Program-made: the position numbers and the translations under genes
Source: Streptomyces sp. Tu 3180
GTDB lineage: Bacteria; Actinomycetota; Actinomycetes; Streptomycetales; Streptomycetaceae
DNA: 64,000 nt
Direction of reading: 5' to 3'
NCBI RefSeq assembly: GCF_009852415.1
Contig: NZ_WOXS01000002.1
Span: forward strand, 744,001-808,000
Part shown: piece by piece, positions 33,864-45,955 of the stretch
Layout of the letters: the number at the start of each line of letters is the position of its first letter
How positions within the stretch are numbered: position 1 is the stretch's first letter
Notes under the pieces: model-generated
Database searches by the model: none
Told to the model about the DNA's origin: nothing
The model's input: the letters and a program-made list of their open reading frames with translations, nothing else

Positions 33864-34286
33864 ATGAGCGACATCGTCAACGGACTCGGCCGGGCCACCG
33901 CCTACGGCGCACTCGGTCTGGTCCTGCTGGTCCTCGGCATCGTCCTGGTCGACATCCTGACGCCCGGAAAGCTCGGCCGGCAGATCTGGGAGGAGCGCAA
34001 CCGCAACGCCGCCGTGGTGCTCAGCTCCTCCCTGCTCGGCATCGGCGGGATCGTGTTCACCTCCATCTGGACGACGTACGAGGACTTCGGCAAGGGGCTG
34101 GTGTCGACGGCGGCGTTCGGGTTGCTGGGCCTGGTGATGATGGCCGTGGCGTTCCTGGTGGTGGACCTCATCACGCCGGGGCGCCTGGGCGCGACGCTGG
34201 TGGAGCCGGAGCCCCACCCCGCGGTCTGGGTGACGGCGTCCTGCAACCTCGCGGTGTCCGCCGTCGTCTCGGCGTGCATCGCCTGA
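33864..34286 (+). CDS. DUF350 family membrane protein
   Basis: A 140-residue protein with four transmembrane helices arranged as two repeats, each ending in a VDILTPGKLG/VDLITPGRLG motif that is the signature of DUF350. The function is unknown; DUF350 genes often sit with potassium-channel-like or stress genes. The start ATG at 33864 has GGAG 12 bases upstream. A small hairpin with a TTCG loop follows the stop. Confidence 0.9.
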   Translation: MSDIVNGLGRATAYGALGLVLLVLGIVLVDILTPGKLGRQIWEERNRNAAVVLSSSLLGIGGIVFTSIWTTYEDFGKGLVSTAAFGLLGLVMMAVAFLVVDLITPGRLGATLVEPEPHPAVWVTASCNLAVSAVVSACIA

Positions 34287-34296
34287 CGCCGTCTCC

Positions 34297-34314
34297 TCGC
34301 CGCTTCGGCGGCGA
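34297..34314. terminator. Short hairpin with TTCG loop
   Basis: TCGCCGC and GCGGCGA pair around a TTCG tetraloop, 10 bases after the DUF350 stop, between convergent genes. Confidence 0.5.
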
Positions 34315-34382
34315 TCCTGCGGAACCGTCCCGGGTGCGCGCCGGCGGCACGACGGAGGCATCCGGCGGAGCCGCCCGCGCGG

Positions 34383-34922
34383 TCAGTCGGAGACGATGCG
34401 CAGGAGTGCCGTGCCGTCCTTCCCGGTTGCCGCCTGGACGACCACGGCACCGGTCGGGGCACGGGGCGGCCGGGCGTCGGCCGGGCCGCAGGAATTGCCG
34501 GAACCGTTGCCGCGCAGGACGGTGACGCAGCCCTGCCCGGGGCCTTCGGCTCCGGCCCGGGACCGGCCGTTGCCCGACCTCACCGTGTACTCGATCCGGT
34601 TCGGGCCGACCTCGGTCACGGACAGCGTCGCGCTGCCGGACGGTCCCTCGAAGCGGACGGTGACCGGTCGGGACACCGCGATCTCGCAGTCCCCGTCCGC
34701 GCAGGCGCCGACGTCGTGCCCGTCCGCCGCCGGCACCGGGGGCTGCGCGGAGCGGGGCTCCGACGCCTGCCCGTCGCCGCCCCTGGAGGCTCCGCTCTGC
34801 CTGTCCGGGCCGCCGCAGCCGGCCACCGTGGCGGCGGCCAGCACCGCCAGGACCGCGGCCGTTCCGGCCCGGTGGCGGGCACACGCCCCCCGTGACCTGT
34901 CCGTCGACGTGGTCGCCGCCAT
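34383..34922 (-). CDS. Lipoprotein, unknown function
   Basis: A 179-residue lipoprotein: basic N-terminus, hydrophobic stretch AAVLAVLAAATVAGC with lipobox ending at Cys36, then a Gly/Ser/Pro-rich linker and a small beta-rich domain (VTVRFEGPSGSATLSVTEVG) with four cysteines that may pair. It ends in GTALLRIVSD. The same LRIVSD motif, encoded by an 18-base identical stretch, occurs within the hypothetical protein encoded at 36055-36579. Function unknown. The ATG at 34922 follows a GGGGG stretch. Confidence 0.75.
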   Translation of the reverse strand: MAATTSTDRSRGACARHRAGTAAVLAVLAAATVAGCGGPDRQSGASRGGDGQASEPRSAQPPVPAADGHDVGACADGDCEIAVSRPVTVRFEGPSGSATLSVTEVGPNRIEYTVRSGNGRSRAGAEGPGQGCVTVLRGNGSGNSCGPADARPPRAPTGAVVVQAATGKDGTALLRIVSD

Positions 34923-35262
34923 GATGCCCCCGTGTGCGTGGTCCCGTCCGGCCGTCAGCCTTCCCCCGTGCCGCGGCTCCCACTCCGGTCGCGGCGTGAC
35001 GTTCGCTCCCGCGGGTGAACGCGCCCCTCTCGCCCCGGGGATCTGCCGGCTCCTGGAGACCCGTCGACGTCGCCGTGACGCGAGACGACGCCGGGAACCT
35101 GTGCGCGGTGGACGGGGGCGTGGACACCGGGTCCTTCCGGTGACGGCTCAGCCGTGGACGCCGTGGAACGGGTCCCGGTCCGCGGCAGGGCGGGAATCCG
35201 GTCACCGCGCACGCACGGCGCTCGCCGCGGCTGCCGTGCAGAGCCCGTGCTGTGAACGGGCG
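34923..35262. other. 340-base region without a supportable gene
   Basis: It holds promoter sequence for the two divergent neighbours. One plus-strand stretch ending near 35142 reads VAVTRDDAGNLCAVDGG up to a stop and may be a gene relic, but I could not assign it. Confidence 0.4.
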
Positions 35263-36000
35263 ATGCACCGGACGATCGAGCGCACCGACGCGCGCACCTG
35301 GCCGAACGAGCAGCTGAAGGAGCTCTTCAGTGAGGGCTTCCCCGAGTTCATCACGGCGGGCCGGCTGGTGAAGGAGTACATGGGCCGGGTCAGGGAGTGG
35401 TTCGCCGGCCTGAACCTCATGCTGGTGGACGAGAACGGGGTGCCGGTCGCCTCGGGCCGGGGTGTTCCCGTCCGCTGGGACGGCAGGCCCGAGACGCTTC
35501 CCACCGGATACACCGACGCCCTCGCGCGTGCCGTCGAGGGCCGTGAGCGGCAGGTGGCGGCCGACACCCTGGTGATCTGCGGCGCGATCGTCACGCCGTC
35601 GCCCACGGGGCGCGGCCTGGCGGGAGAGACCCCGAAGGCCCTGCGCCGGAGGGCCGCGGACGCCGGCCTGGCGCGGGTCGTCGCCCCGGTCCGGCCGACG
35701 CCGAAGGCGCGGTACCCGCTGACGCCGATCGAGACCTTCATGAGGTGGACCCGCGCGGACGGGACGGCTCTCGATCCCTGGATCCGGACGCACCAGCGTC
35801 TCGGCGCCGGGATACCGGCGGCCGCTCCCGCGTCGCAGACCATGACCGGCACCGTCGCCGAGTGGGAACGCTGGCCCCGGACGGCCTTCCCCGAGTCGGG
35901 CGACTACGTGATCCCGGACGGACTCGGCCTGCTGCGGATCAGCCGTTCCGCCGATCAGGGCGTCCACCGGGAGCCCGACGTGTGGATGCGGCACGGCTGA
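35263..36000 (+). CDS. GNAT-like acetyltransferase, unassigned
   Basis: A 245-residue protein. The pattern TLVICGAIVTPSPTGRGLAG with a following helix TPKALRRRAADAGLARVVAP fits GNAT motif A (xxGxG/A acetyl-CoA loop), and PLTPIETFMRWTRADGTALD then DPWIRTHQRLGAG matches the distal part of a group of large actinobacterial GNAT-like proteins. The substrate is unknown. The ATG at 35263 is chosen as the first plausible start, though GAACGGGCG is a weak ribosome site. The frame stays open far upstream without family resemblance. Confidence 0.65.
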   Translation: MHRTIERTDARTWPNEQLKELFSEGFPEFITAGRLVKEYMGRVREWFAGLNLMLVDENGVPVASGRGVPVRWDGRPETLPTGYTDALARAVEGRERQVAADTLVICGAIVTPSPTGRGLAGETPKALRRRAADAGLARVVAPVRPTPKARYPLTPIETFMRWTRADGTALDPWIRTHQRLGAGIPAAAPASQTMTGTVAEWERWPRTAFPESGDYVIPDGLGLLRISRSADQGVHREPDVWMRHG

Positions 36001-36024
36001 GGGGCCGTACCGCGCGTTCGCCGG

Positions 36025-36051
36025 GGACGGGCACCGCCGTGATGCCCGTCC
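36025..36051. terminator. Hairpin between convergent genes
   Basis: GGACGGGCA (36025-36033) pairs with TGCCCGTCC (36043-36051) around nine bases. It lies between the GNAT-like stop and the next minus-strand stop. Confidence 0.5.
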
Positions 36052-36054
36052 GGG

Positions 36055-36579
36055 TCACGCCGCGCGCCTGCGCTCCTTCGCCACGCGTATCGACACGGGC
36101 GGCTGGACGCGGGCGGCCGTGCGGACGCGGTACGTCGTCCGGTTGGGGTCCACGACGGGCTCTCCGAGGGTGATCCGCCCCGCCGCGTGCAGTTCGTCGC
36201 ACTCGGCGGTGGGCAGGGCGGCGTAGCAGCCCCCCGTGCCGGTGACGGGGTCGATCGGGCGCCAGTAGCTGTACCTGCGGCGGCCGTTCGCGAACACGGT
36301 GACGTAGGTGGGGGTGCGCGGGTCGGAGACGATGCGCAGCACGTCGACGCGGTCGGTGCCGGTCGGGGCGTGCGGCCGGGACGGGGGGGTCCGGAACACG
36401 GTCGCCGACGGTCCGCCGCGGGCCCGGCCCCCGGGCGCACCGGGTGGACCGGCGGTCGTGGCGGCCCTTGTGCCGAGTCCGGTGGTGGCCGTGCCCTGCT
36501 CGGCGGCCGCCCGGGGGCGTCGGCGGCGCGCGGTCGGAAGGACGACGAGGGCGTTCGCCTGGTCGACGGTGGAGAGCAT
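36055..36579 (-). CDS. Hypothetical protein with a beta-rich C-terminal domain
   Basis: A 174-residue protein. The first 75 residues are disordered and Arg/Ala/Gly/Pro-rich; the C-terminal 95 form a likely beta domain (VDVLRIVSDPRTPTYVTVF, RRRYSYWRPIDPVTG, EPVVDPNRTTYRV). I do not recognise a family and see no signal peptide. The LRIVSD element is shared with the lipoprotein at 34383-34922. The start ATG at 36579 has GGAAAGG upstream. Confidence 0.6.
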   Translation of the reverse strand: MLSTVDQANALVVLPTARRRRPRAAAEQGTATTGLGTRAATTAGPPGAPGGRARGGPSATVFRTPPSRPHAPTGTDRVDVLRIVSDPRTPTYVTVFANGRRRYSYWRPIDPVTGTGGCYAALPTAECDELHAAGRITLGEPVVDPNRTTYRVRTAARVQPPVSIRVAKERRRAA

Positions 36580-36811
36580 CAGCAGTACCTTTCCGGAGCC
36601 GGGACTCGAGACCGTCTACCCAGCGGGGCGCCGGTGTTGATCTCTTTTTCCGATCATTGTGCAACCCCGCACCGACAACGTCACGGCGACACGGCCGTGT
36701 AAGCCACCAGCGAAAGATCATTTCGCTGTTCTCCCGTACGTGGAACCGGAGTTCACGGCCGCCCCCGCCCCGTGCCGCGCGGACGGAGCGAGCGACGCCG
36801 GGGGCGTCGCA

Positions 36812-36845
36812 CGTCCGGGCCGGCCCGCGAGGGCCGGCCCGGACG
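36812..36845 (-). terminator. Terminator of katG
   Basis: A perfect 15-base stem (36812-36826 with 36831-36845) around GCGA, about 30 bases after the katG stop. Confidence 0.75.
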
Positions 36846-36872
36846 CCGTGCGGAGCGGTGGGACGGGAGAGG

Positions 36873-39567
<2,695 letters not shown>

Positions 39568-39590
39568 GGGCAGAAACTAGCGCCCTAGAC

Positions 39591-39604
39591 ACGAATAATT
39601 CCAG
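39591..39604. promoter_or_regulatory. Fur-type operator candidate before furA-katG
   Basis: An AT-rich segment (ACGAATAATTCCAG) containing the odd palindrome GAAT-A-ATTC lies about 25 bases before the fur start in otherwise GC-rich DNA. It is the natural candidate for autoregulatory binding. Confidence 0.45.
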
Positions 39605-39732
39605 AGAACGAACCGGTCCAGTCTTGGGACGCGTCCGGTAACGGCGGGTGACTCCCGAGTTGCGCACCGGTCCGCGCCGGCCGCGTCACCGGCGCCGGGT
39701 GTCCGCCCGGGGCGGTGGAGGGGGCGGCGCGT

Positions 39733-40449
39733 TCAGGCGGCGGGCTCCAGACGGACGCAGCACCGGCCGGGTTCCGGCGCGAGACGGGGCTCGAACCCGG
39801 TCTCGCCGAGGCCCTCGAGGACTCCGCTCAGCAGATGGAGGTTCATGCCGCACACCGTCCGCGTGTGCGCGCGCGCCAGCGCGTGGAAGGGGCAGTTGCC
39901 CAGGACGACGGCCCCGTCCTCGCGCCGCGGCTCGAAGCCGTGCCGCTCGAGCAGCCGGAAGACGTCCTCCCCGCCGCCCTCCGCCGCCAACCGCGCGCCC
40001 CGCTCCCGCGCGTTGCGGTGCAGCGCGTCGCGCACCGGTTCCCCGGTGGCGTCGGACTCCTCCACCGCTCGGGCGAGCAGTCGTCCGGCGAGTTCGTAGC
40101 GCCGGTCGGGAAGGCTGACGGCGATCTGTCTCGCGGAGCGGCGGTAGAGCTTGGCCGGCCTGCCCGCGCCCGGCCCGGTACGTCCGCTGCGCCGCGCGTA
40201 CACCACGTCCAGCAGGGACTCGTCGGCCAGCCGGTCGAGGTGGAAGGCCGCGGTCTGCCGGGCCAGCCCGAGGGCTGCCGCCGCCTCGTCCCGGCCGACC
40301 GGTTCCGGGTGGCGCACCACGTAGTCGTACAGCCTGCGCCGGGTGGGTTCGTCGAGGGCGGCGACGGCGGAGACGCTCTCGGTGAGCCCTTCCGCACCGC
40401 GTACTTCTTCCGTGTCGTCCACGAACACCAGTGTAAAACCCACAGCCAT
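39733..40449 (-). CDS. SufR-like winged-helix regulator with C-terminal cysteines
   Basis: A 238-residue regulator with an ArsR/DeoR-type winged helix (EPTRRRLYDYVVRHPEPVG, GLARQTAAFHLDRL, GRPAKLYRRS) and a C-terminal domain of the COG2345 type. Cysteines occur as GNCPFHALARAHTRTVCG and GRCCVRL, the spacing seen in SufR-like proteins that hold an Fe-S cluster or metal, so it may sense redox state, nitric oxide or iron. It is divergent from a DoxX-like gene, with an almost perfect palindrome between them that is its probable operator. The ATG at 40449 lacks a ribosome site and may start a leaderless mRNA. Confidence 0.88.
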   Translation of the reverse strand: MAVGFTLVFVDDTEEVRGAEGLTESVSAVAALDEPTRRRLYDYVVRHPEPVGRDEAAAALGLARQTAAFHLDRLADESLLDVVYARRSGRTGPGAGRPAKLYRRSARQIAVSLPDRRYELAGRLLARAVEESDATGEPVRDALHRNARERGARLAAEGGGEDVFRLLERHGFEPRREDGAVVLGNCPFHALARAHTRTVCGMNLHLLSGVLEGLGETGFEPRLAPEPGRCCVRLEPAA

Positions 40450-40470
40450 TGACTTAAGAGAGAAACGGAG

Positions 40471-40502
40471 CTTCTATCGTCAATGAGAGTTGTTGATAGA
40501 AG
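40471..40502. promoter_or_regulatory. 32-bp operator-like palindrome
   Basis: Outer arms CTTCTATC (40471-40478) and GATAGAAG (40495-40502) are perfect complements. Inner CAA/TTG also pairs, leaving one 2-base mismatch and a 6-base centre. It sits between divergent regulator and DoxX-like genes and overlaps the latter's ribosome-site region. Confidence 0.65.
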
Positions 40503-40510
40503 GAGGGGTC

Positions 40511-40945
40511 ATGGCCTCCACCACCCGCACCGGCACCACCGCGGCCGCGCCCCGGCGAGCGGCGCTCGCCGATCCCGGCCGCCAGGCGTTCCTGATCCTG
40601 CGCGCCGGCTTCACCGCGGCGCCGATCCTGTTCGGCCTGGACAAGTTCGCGAACCTCCTCGTCGACTGGCCCGGCTACCTCGCGCCGTGGATCGACGGCA
40701 TCGTCCCGGGCAGCGCCCAGACGGCCATGTACGCGGTGGGGGTCGTCGAGATCGTGGCCGGCGTCGTCGTCGGCATCGCGCCCCGGTTCGGCGGCTGGCT
40801 GGTCGCCGGCTGGCTCGCGGGCATCATCCTGAACCTGCTCACCGTTCCCGGCCACTACGACGTCGCACTGCGCGACTTCGGGCTGCTCCTCGGCGCGGTG
40901 GCGCTCGCCCGGCTCGCCCGGAGCCGGCACGACGCCCGGCCCTGA
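40511..40945 (+). CDS. DoxX-like small membrane protein
   Basis: A 144-residue protein with four transmembrane helices: FLILRAGFTAAPILFGLDKF, TAMYAVGVVEIVAGVVVGI, WLVAGWLAGIILNLLTV and GLLLGAVALARLA. The arrangement and the FGLDKF motif fit the DoxX/DUF417-like group. In other actinobacteria DoxX proteins join thiol-redox complexes at the membrane. The ATG at 40511 has AGGAGGGG. Its divergent pairing with a cysteine-rich regulator suggests redox or nitrosative-stress control. Confidence 0.8.
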   Translation: MASTTRTGTTAAAPRRAALADPGRQAFLILRAGFTAAPILFGLDKFANLLVDWPGYLAPWIDGIVPGSAQTAMYAVGVVEIVAGVVVGIAPRFGGWLVAGWLAGIILNLLTVPGHYDVALRDFGLLLGAVALARLARSRHDARP

Positions 40946-40962
40946 CGTCCGGGTCCGCGCGG

Positions 40963-41844
40963 TCAGCACAGCACGCGCAGTGCTCCGGGCAGGACCCTGG
41001 CCGTCACCGGGAGAACGGCCTCCACCTCGCCGTCCGCGCCGTAGGGGACGTCGCGGTCGGCCGAGATGCGGATCTCCCTGCCCCTGAGGACCCGCACCTC
41101 GGGCCGGTGCACGTGGCCGCCCGTCCGCAGCTCGTTCATCAGGGTGAAGAACAGGCGCCGGGGCGCCTCCCGGATCATCACCACGTCCAGCAGGCCGTCG
41201 TCCACCCGGGCGTCCGGCGCGATGAGGCGGCCGGACCCGTAGTAGCCGGAGTTGGCGGCGACCACCGTGTAACCGGCGTGCGCGTGCTCCTCGCCGTCGA
41301 CGGTGACCCGGTAGCGGGCCGTCCGCCAGGTGGTGACGGCGCGCAGGCCGCCCGCGTAGTAGGAGGCGGAGCCGCGCAGCACCCTGGCCCGGTTGGCGTG
41401 GTGGTTGGCGAGCGCGTCCACGCCGGCGTACACGCCGCCGAGGACGACGGCGCGGTCGTGCACGGCCGACCGGACCTCGACGGTGTCGACGGAGCGGGGT
41501 TCGCCGTGCAGCAGGAGCCGGGAGAGGGCGGCCGGGTCCGGGGGCAGCCCGAGCGCCCGGGCGAAGTCGTTGCCCCGGCCGGCCGGGACGAGCCCGAGCA
41601 CGGCGCCCGTCCCGGAGAGGGCGCCGCCGACGCACCCGGCCATGCCGTCCCCGCCGACGGCGAGGACCACCCGCCCCTGTTCCCCGGCGGCACGGGCCAC
41701 GCTCCGCGCGTGGTCCAGGCTGCGGCTGTACTCGGTCCGCAGCCCGGCCCCCGCCTCCCGCAGCAGCCGCGCGAGGGCGAGGAGCGCGGCGGTGCCGGTG
41801 GATCCGCCCGCATGGGGATTGACGACGGCGGTGAACTGTCGCAT
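40963..41844 (-). CDS. Diacylglycerol kinase-like lipid kinase
   Basis: A 293-residue protein of the DAG kinase catalytic/YegS family: VVNPHAGGSTG at the N-terminus, the ATP-binding VLAVGGDGMAGCVGG, and GLVPAGRGNDFARALGLP. Such enzymes phosphorylate diacylglycerol or related lipids at the membrane. A GTG-to-ATG choice is not needed; the ATG at 41844 starts the conserved strand, preceded by a GGAGGCACCCG site. It lies 57 bases after the FAD-linked oxidase gene on the same strand, suggesting a joint role in glycerolipid metabolism. Confidence 0.92.
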   Translation of the reverse strand: MRQFTAVVNPHAGGSTGTAALLALARLLREAGAGLRTEYSRSLDHARSVARAAGEQGRVVLAVGGDGMAGCVGGALSGTGAVLGLVPAGRGNDFARALGLPPDPAALSRLLLHGEPRSVDTVEVRSAVHDRAVVLGGVYAGVDALANHHANRARVLRGSASYYAGGLRAVTTWRTARYRVTVDGEEHAHAGYTVVAANSGYYGSGRLIAPDARVDDGLLDVVMIREAPRRLFFTLMNELRTGGHVHRPEVRVLRGREIRISADRDVPYGADGEVEAVLPVTARVLPGALRVLC

Positions 41845-41901
41845 CGGGTGCCTCCGGGCGCCGACGGATGGGGACGGAAGGTGGGTCCGGCGGGGTGGGG
41901 T

Positions 41902-43497
41902 TCAGTCGGCGGGCAGGAGCACGCCGGGGCTGAGCACCCCGTCCGGGTCCAGTCGCCGCTTCACGGCGCGCAGGGCGTCCGCGCCGAGGGGGCCGGCCTC
42001 GCGGAGGTACCAGTCCCGGTGGTCGGTGCCGACCCCGTGGTGGTGGCTGATGGTGCCGCCGGCGGCGAGGATCGCCTCGTTGGCGGCGTGCTTGGCTCGT
42101 GTCCAGTGCGCCACGGCGTCCTCGCCCTGCGCCGAGACCACGGTGAAGTACAGCGAGGCGCCGTTCTCGTAGACGTGGGAGATGTGGCACATCACCAGCG
42201 GCGGGGTGCCGGCCCCGGTGAGCGTCCCGGTCAGGGCGTCGCGGACGGCGGCGTACAGTCCGGGGACGCGGGACCAGAACGTCGCCGTCTCGAGCGTCTC
42301 CACGAACGCCCCGGCGTCGAGGAGCGCGTCGCGCAGGTACGGCGCCGAGTAACGGCCCTCGGCCCAGTGCCGTCCCGGTTCCTCGCCCAGGGGCGTTCCG
42401 CCGCACGCGCGCAGGACGGCTGCGGCGCGTTCCCTGCGGTAGGCGGTGTCCTCCTCCGTGCCCTCGTAGCCGGCGACGGCCGTGCAGCCGGCCGACGACT
42501 CCCGCACGCCGGAGCCGATCGCGTCGGGCCGGGCGAGGCCGATCAGCGTCTCGGTCTCGTCGGACAGGCGCAGCACCGTCGGGCGCGGGCCGTCCTGGGC
42601 GAGCCGGCGCAGTGCGGCCGTCCCCTCCTCGAAGGAGGCGAAGCGCCAGCCCTCGTGGACGCGGACGCGCGGGACGGGGCGGATCCGCACCGTCACCGAC
42701 GTGATGACGCCGAAGGCCCCCTCGGAGCCCAGGATCAGCTGGCGCAGGTCGGGTCCGGCGGCCGAGCGCGGGGCGCGGCCGGTGTCCAGGGTGCCCCGCG
42801 GCGTGGCGAGGGTGAGGGCGAGCACCATCTCGTCGAAGCGGCCGTACCCGGCGGACGCCTGGCCGCTGGAGCGGGTGGCGGCGAAGCCGCCGACGGTGGC
42901 CCACTCGTAGGACTGGGGGAAGTGGCCGAGGGTGAAGCCGTGTTCGGCGAGCAGCGCCTCGGCCCGCGGGGCGCGCAGACCGGGCTGCAGGGTGGCGGTG
43001 CGGGAGACCGGGTCGAGGGCGAGCAGGCCGTCCATGCGCCGCAGGTCCAGGGCGACGAAGGGGCCGCGCCGTTCGGGGGCGAGTCCGCCGACGACGGAGG
43101 TGCCGCCGCCGAACGGCACCACGGCGAGGCCGTGTTCGGCGCAGGCGCCGAGGACGGCGAGCACCTCGTCGTGGCCGGCCGGGAGCACGACGGCCGCCGG
43201 GACGTCGGTGACGTCGCCCGCGCGGATGCGCAGCAGGTCGGGGGTGGACTTGCCGCGTGTGTGCCGGATCCGTGTCTGCGGGTCGGTGCGCACGTGCTCC
43301 TCGCCGCCGACGGCGGCCACCAGGGCGCGGTGCGCGGCCGGTTCCCACTCCGGCGCGGGGACCGTCACGTCCTCCAGGGCGACCGGCCCGCTCTCGCGCG
43401 GCTTGACGCCGAGCAGATCGCGCAACAGCCCGATCACCGTGTCGGGCAGCGGCTTCGCCTCGGCCGGGTCGCCCCAGCCGCTCCACAGCATGTCCAT
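41902..43497 (-). CDS. FAD-linked oxidase, alkyl-DHAP synthase-like
   Basis: A 531-residue VAO/PCMH-type flavoenzyme: FAD-binding PFGGGTSVVGGLAP and YEWATVGGFAATRSSGQAS, and the C-terminal SHHHGVGTDHR that in alkyl-dihydroxyacetonephosphate synthase supplies active-site histidines. Full-length resemblance is to that family, which forms the ether bond of ether lipids from acyl-DHAP. Bacterial members may act on other glycerol-type substrates. The ATG at 43497 has AAGGA; an ATG at 43491 follows. It is divergent from the TetR-glpD pair and next to a lipid kinase gene. Confidence 0.88.
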   Translation of the reverse strand: MDMLWSGWGDPAEAKPLPDTVIGLLRDLLGVKPRESGPVALEDVTVPAPEWEPAAHRALVAAVGGEEHVRTDPQTRIRHTRGKSTPDLLRIRAGDVTDVPAAVVLPAGHDEVLAVLGACAEHGLAVVPFGGGTSVVGGLAPERRGPFVALDLRRMDGLLALDPVSRTATLQPGLRAPRAEALLAEHGFTLGHFPQSYEWATVGGFAATRSSGQASAGYGRFDEMVLALTLATPRGTLDTGRAPRSAAGPDLRQLILGSEGAFGVITSVTVRIRPVPRVRVHEGWRFASFEEGTAALRRLAQDGPRPTVLRLSDETETLIGLARPDAIGSGVRESSAGCTAVAGYEGTEEDTAYRRERAAAVLRACGGTPLGEEPGRHWAEGRYSAPYLRDALLDAGAFVETLETATFWSRVPGLYAAVRDALTGTLTGAGTPPLVMCHISHVYENGASLYFTVVSAQGEDAVAHWTRAKHAANEAILAAGGTISHHHGVGTDHRDWYLREAGPLGADALRAVKRRLDPDGVLSPGVLLPAD

Positions 43498-43556
43498 GGC
43501 TGTCGTCCTTCACGGGTCGGAGTGAGCGATGCCGTCGCCCGACGGCCCCACGGGGC

Positions 43557-43571
43557 GTTACACTGTTACAC
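43557..43571. promoter_or_regulatory. Direct repeat and -10 box before the TetR gene
   Basis: GTTACAC occurs twice (43557-43563, 43565-43571). TACACT at 43559-43564 is a good -10 box that would place the transcript start at the ATG at 43572, giving a leaderless mRNA. Confidence 0.45.
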
Positions 43572-44167
43572 ATGACGCCTATTCGTCACAACCGTTCGGA
43601 CAACGACACGGTGCTCGACGCGGTCCGCGACTGCGTCCTGGCCGTCGGCGTCCGCCGCACCACGCTGACCGACGTGGCCCGCCGCGCGGGGGTCTCCCGG
43701 ATGACGCTGTACCGGCGATGGCCCGACGTGCGGTCACTGGTCGGCGACCTGATGACCCGGGAGTGGGTCGGGGTGGCCACCGCGGCCATGCCCGAGCGCC
43801 GGCCGGGGACGCCGCTGCGCGCTCTGCTCGTCGACGGGCTGGTGGCGACGGTGCGCGCCTTCGGCGAGCACCCGCTCTTCCGCAAGATCGTCGAGGTCGA
43901 CCCCGAACTGCTCCTCCCCTACGTGCTGGACCGGCGCGGCGCGAGCCAGGACACCCTCCTGGAGCTGCTGGCCGACGCCCTGCGCGAAGGACACGCGGAC
44001 GGCTCGGTGCGCGCCGGGCACGCCGAGCGGCAGGCCCGGTCCGTGCTGCTGATCGCCCAGTCCTTCACCCTGTCCCTGCGGACCATGACCGACGAGGACG
44101 ATCCCGAACTCGCCGCCGAGGCCTTCCTCGGGGAACTGCGCCACGTCCTGGAGAGGACCCTCGCCCC

Positions 44168-44171
<4 letters not shown>
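43572..44171 (+). CDS. TetR/AcrR family regulator
   Basis: A 199-residue TetR protein: helix-turn-helix at residues 14-60 (VLAVGVRRTTLTDVARRAGV then SRMTLYRRWPDVRSL) and an all-helical effector domain. Its stop overlaps the GTG start of glpD, so the two are co-translated. It probably controls both glpD and the divergent FAD-linked oxidase and lipid kinase genes; the ligand might be a glycerol or lipid intermediate. No ribosome site precedes the ATG, consistent with the leaderless promoter described upstream. Confidence 0.92.
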
Positions 44172-45760
<1,589 letters not shown>

Positions 45761-45844
45761 TCGCGGCGGGGCCGACGGCGGCCGAGCGCTTACCGGCCGG
45801 CCCGGGGGGACGCCAGGGCTTCCGCTCCGTCCGCCCGGCCCGGG

Positions 45845-45882
45845 CGAGCGGGCCCCTCGCGGCGCCGCGGCCGGCCCGCTCG
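45845..45882. terminator. Hairpin region between convergent glpD and dipeptidase-like genes
   Basis: CGAGCGGGCC (45845-45854) and GGCCCGCTCG (45873-45882) are perfect complements in a very GC-rich 195-base gap that contains further overlapping inverted repeats. Confidence 0.5.
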
Positions 45883-45955
45883 GGACGCGGGACCGCCCCG
45901 CGTCACGCGTCCCGCGGGTGAGCGGGCCGCGGGGCGTGCCGGGCGGGCGACGCGG

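Noticed and set aside
35014..35143. Short plus-strand stretch reading VDVAVTRDDAGNLCAVDGG before a stop
   Set aside because: Looks coding but lacks a start and a recognisable family; too short to call even as a pseudogene.
34171..35994. 607-codon minus-strand frame across the lipoprotein and GNAT-like genes
   Set aside because: It is antisense to clearly better genes and has Arg/Gly-rich composition typical of shadow frames.
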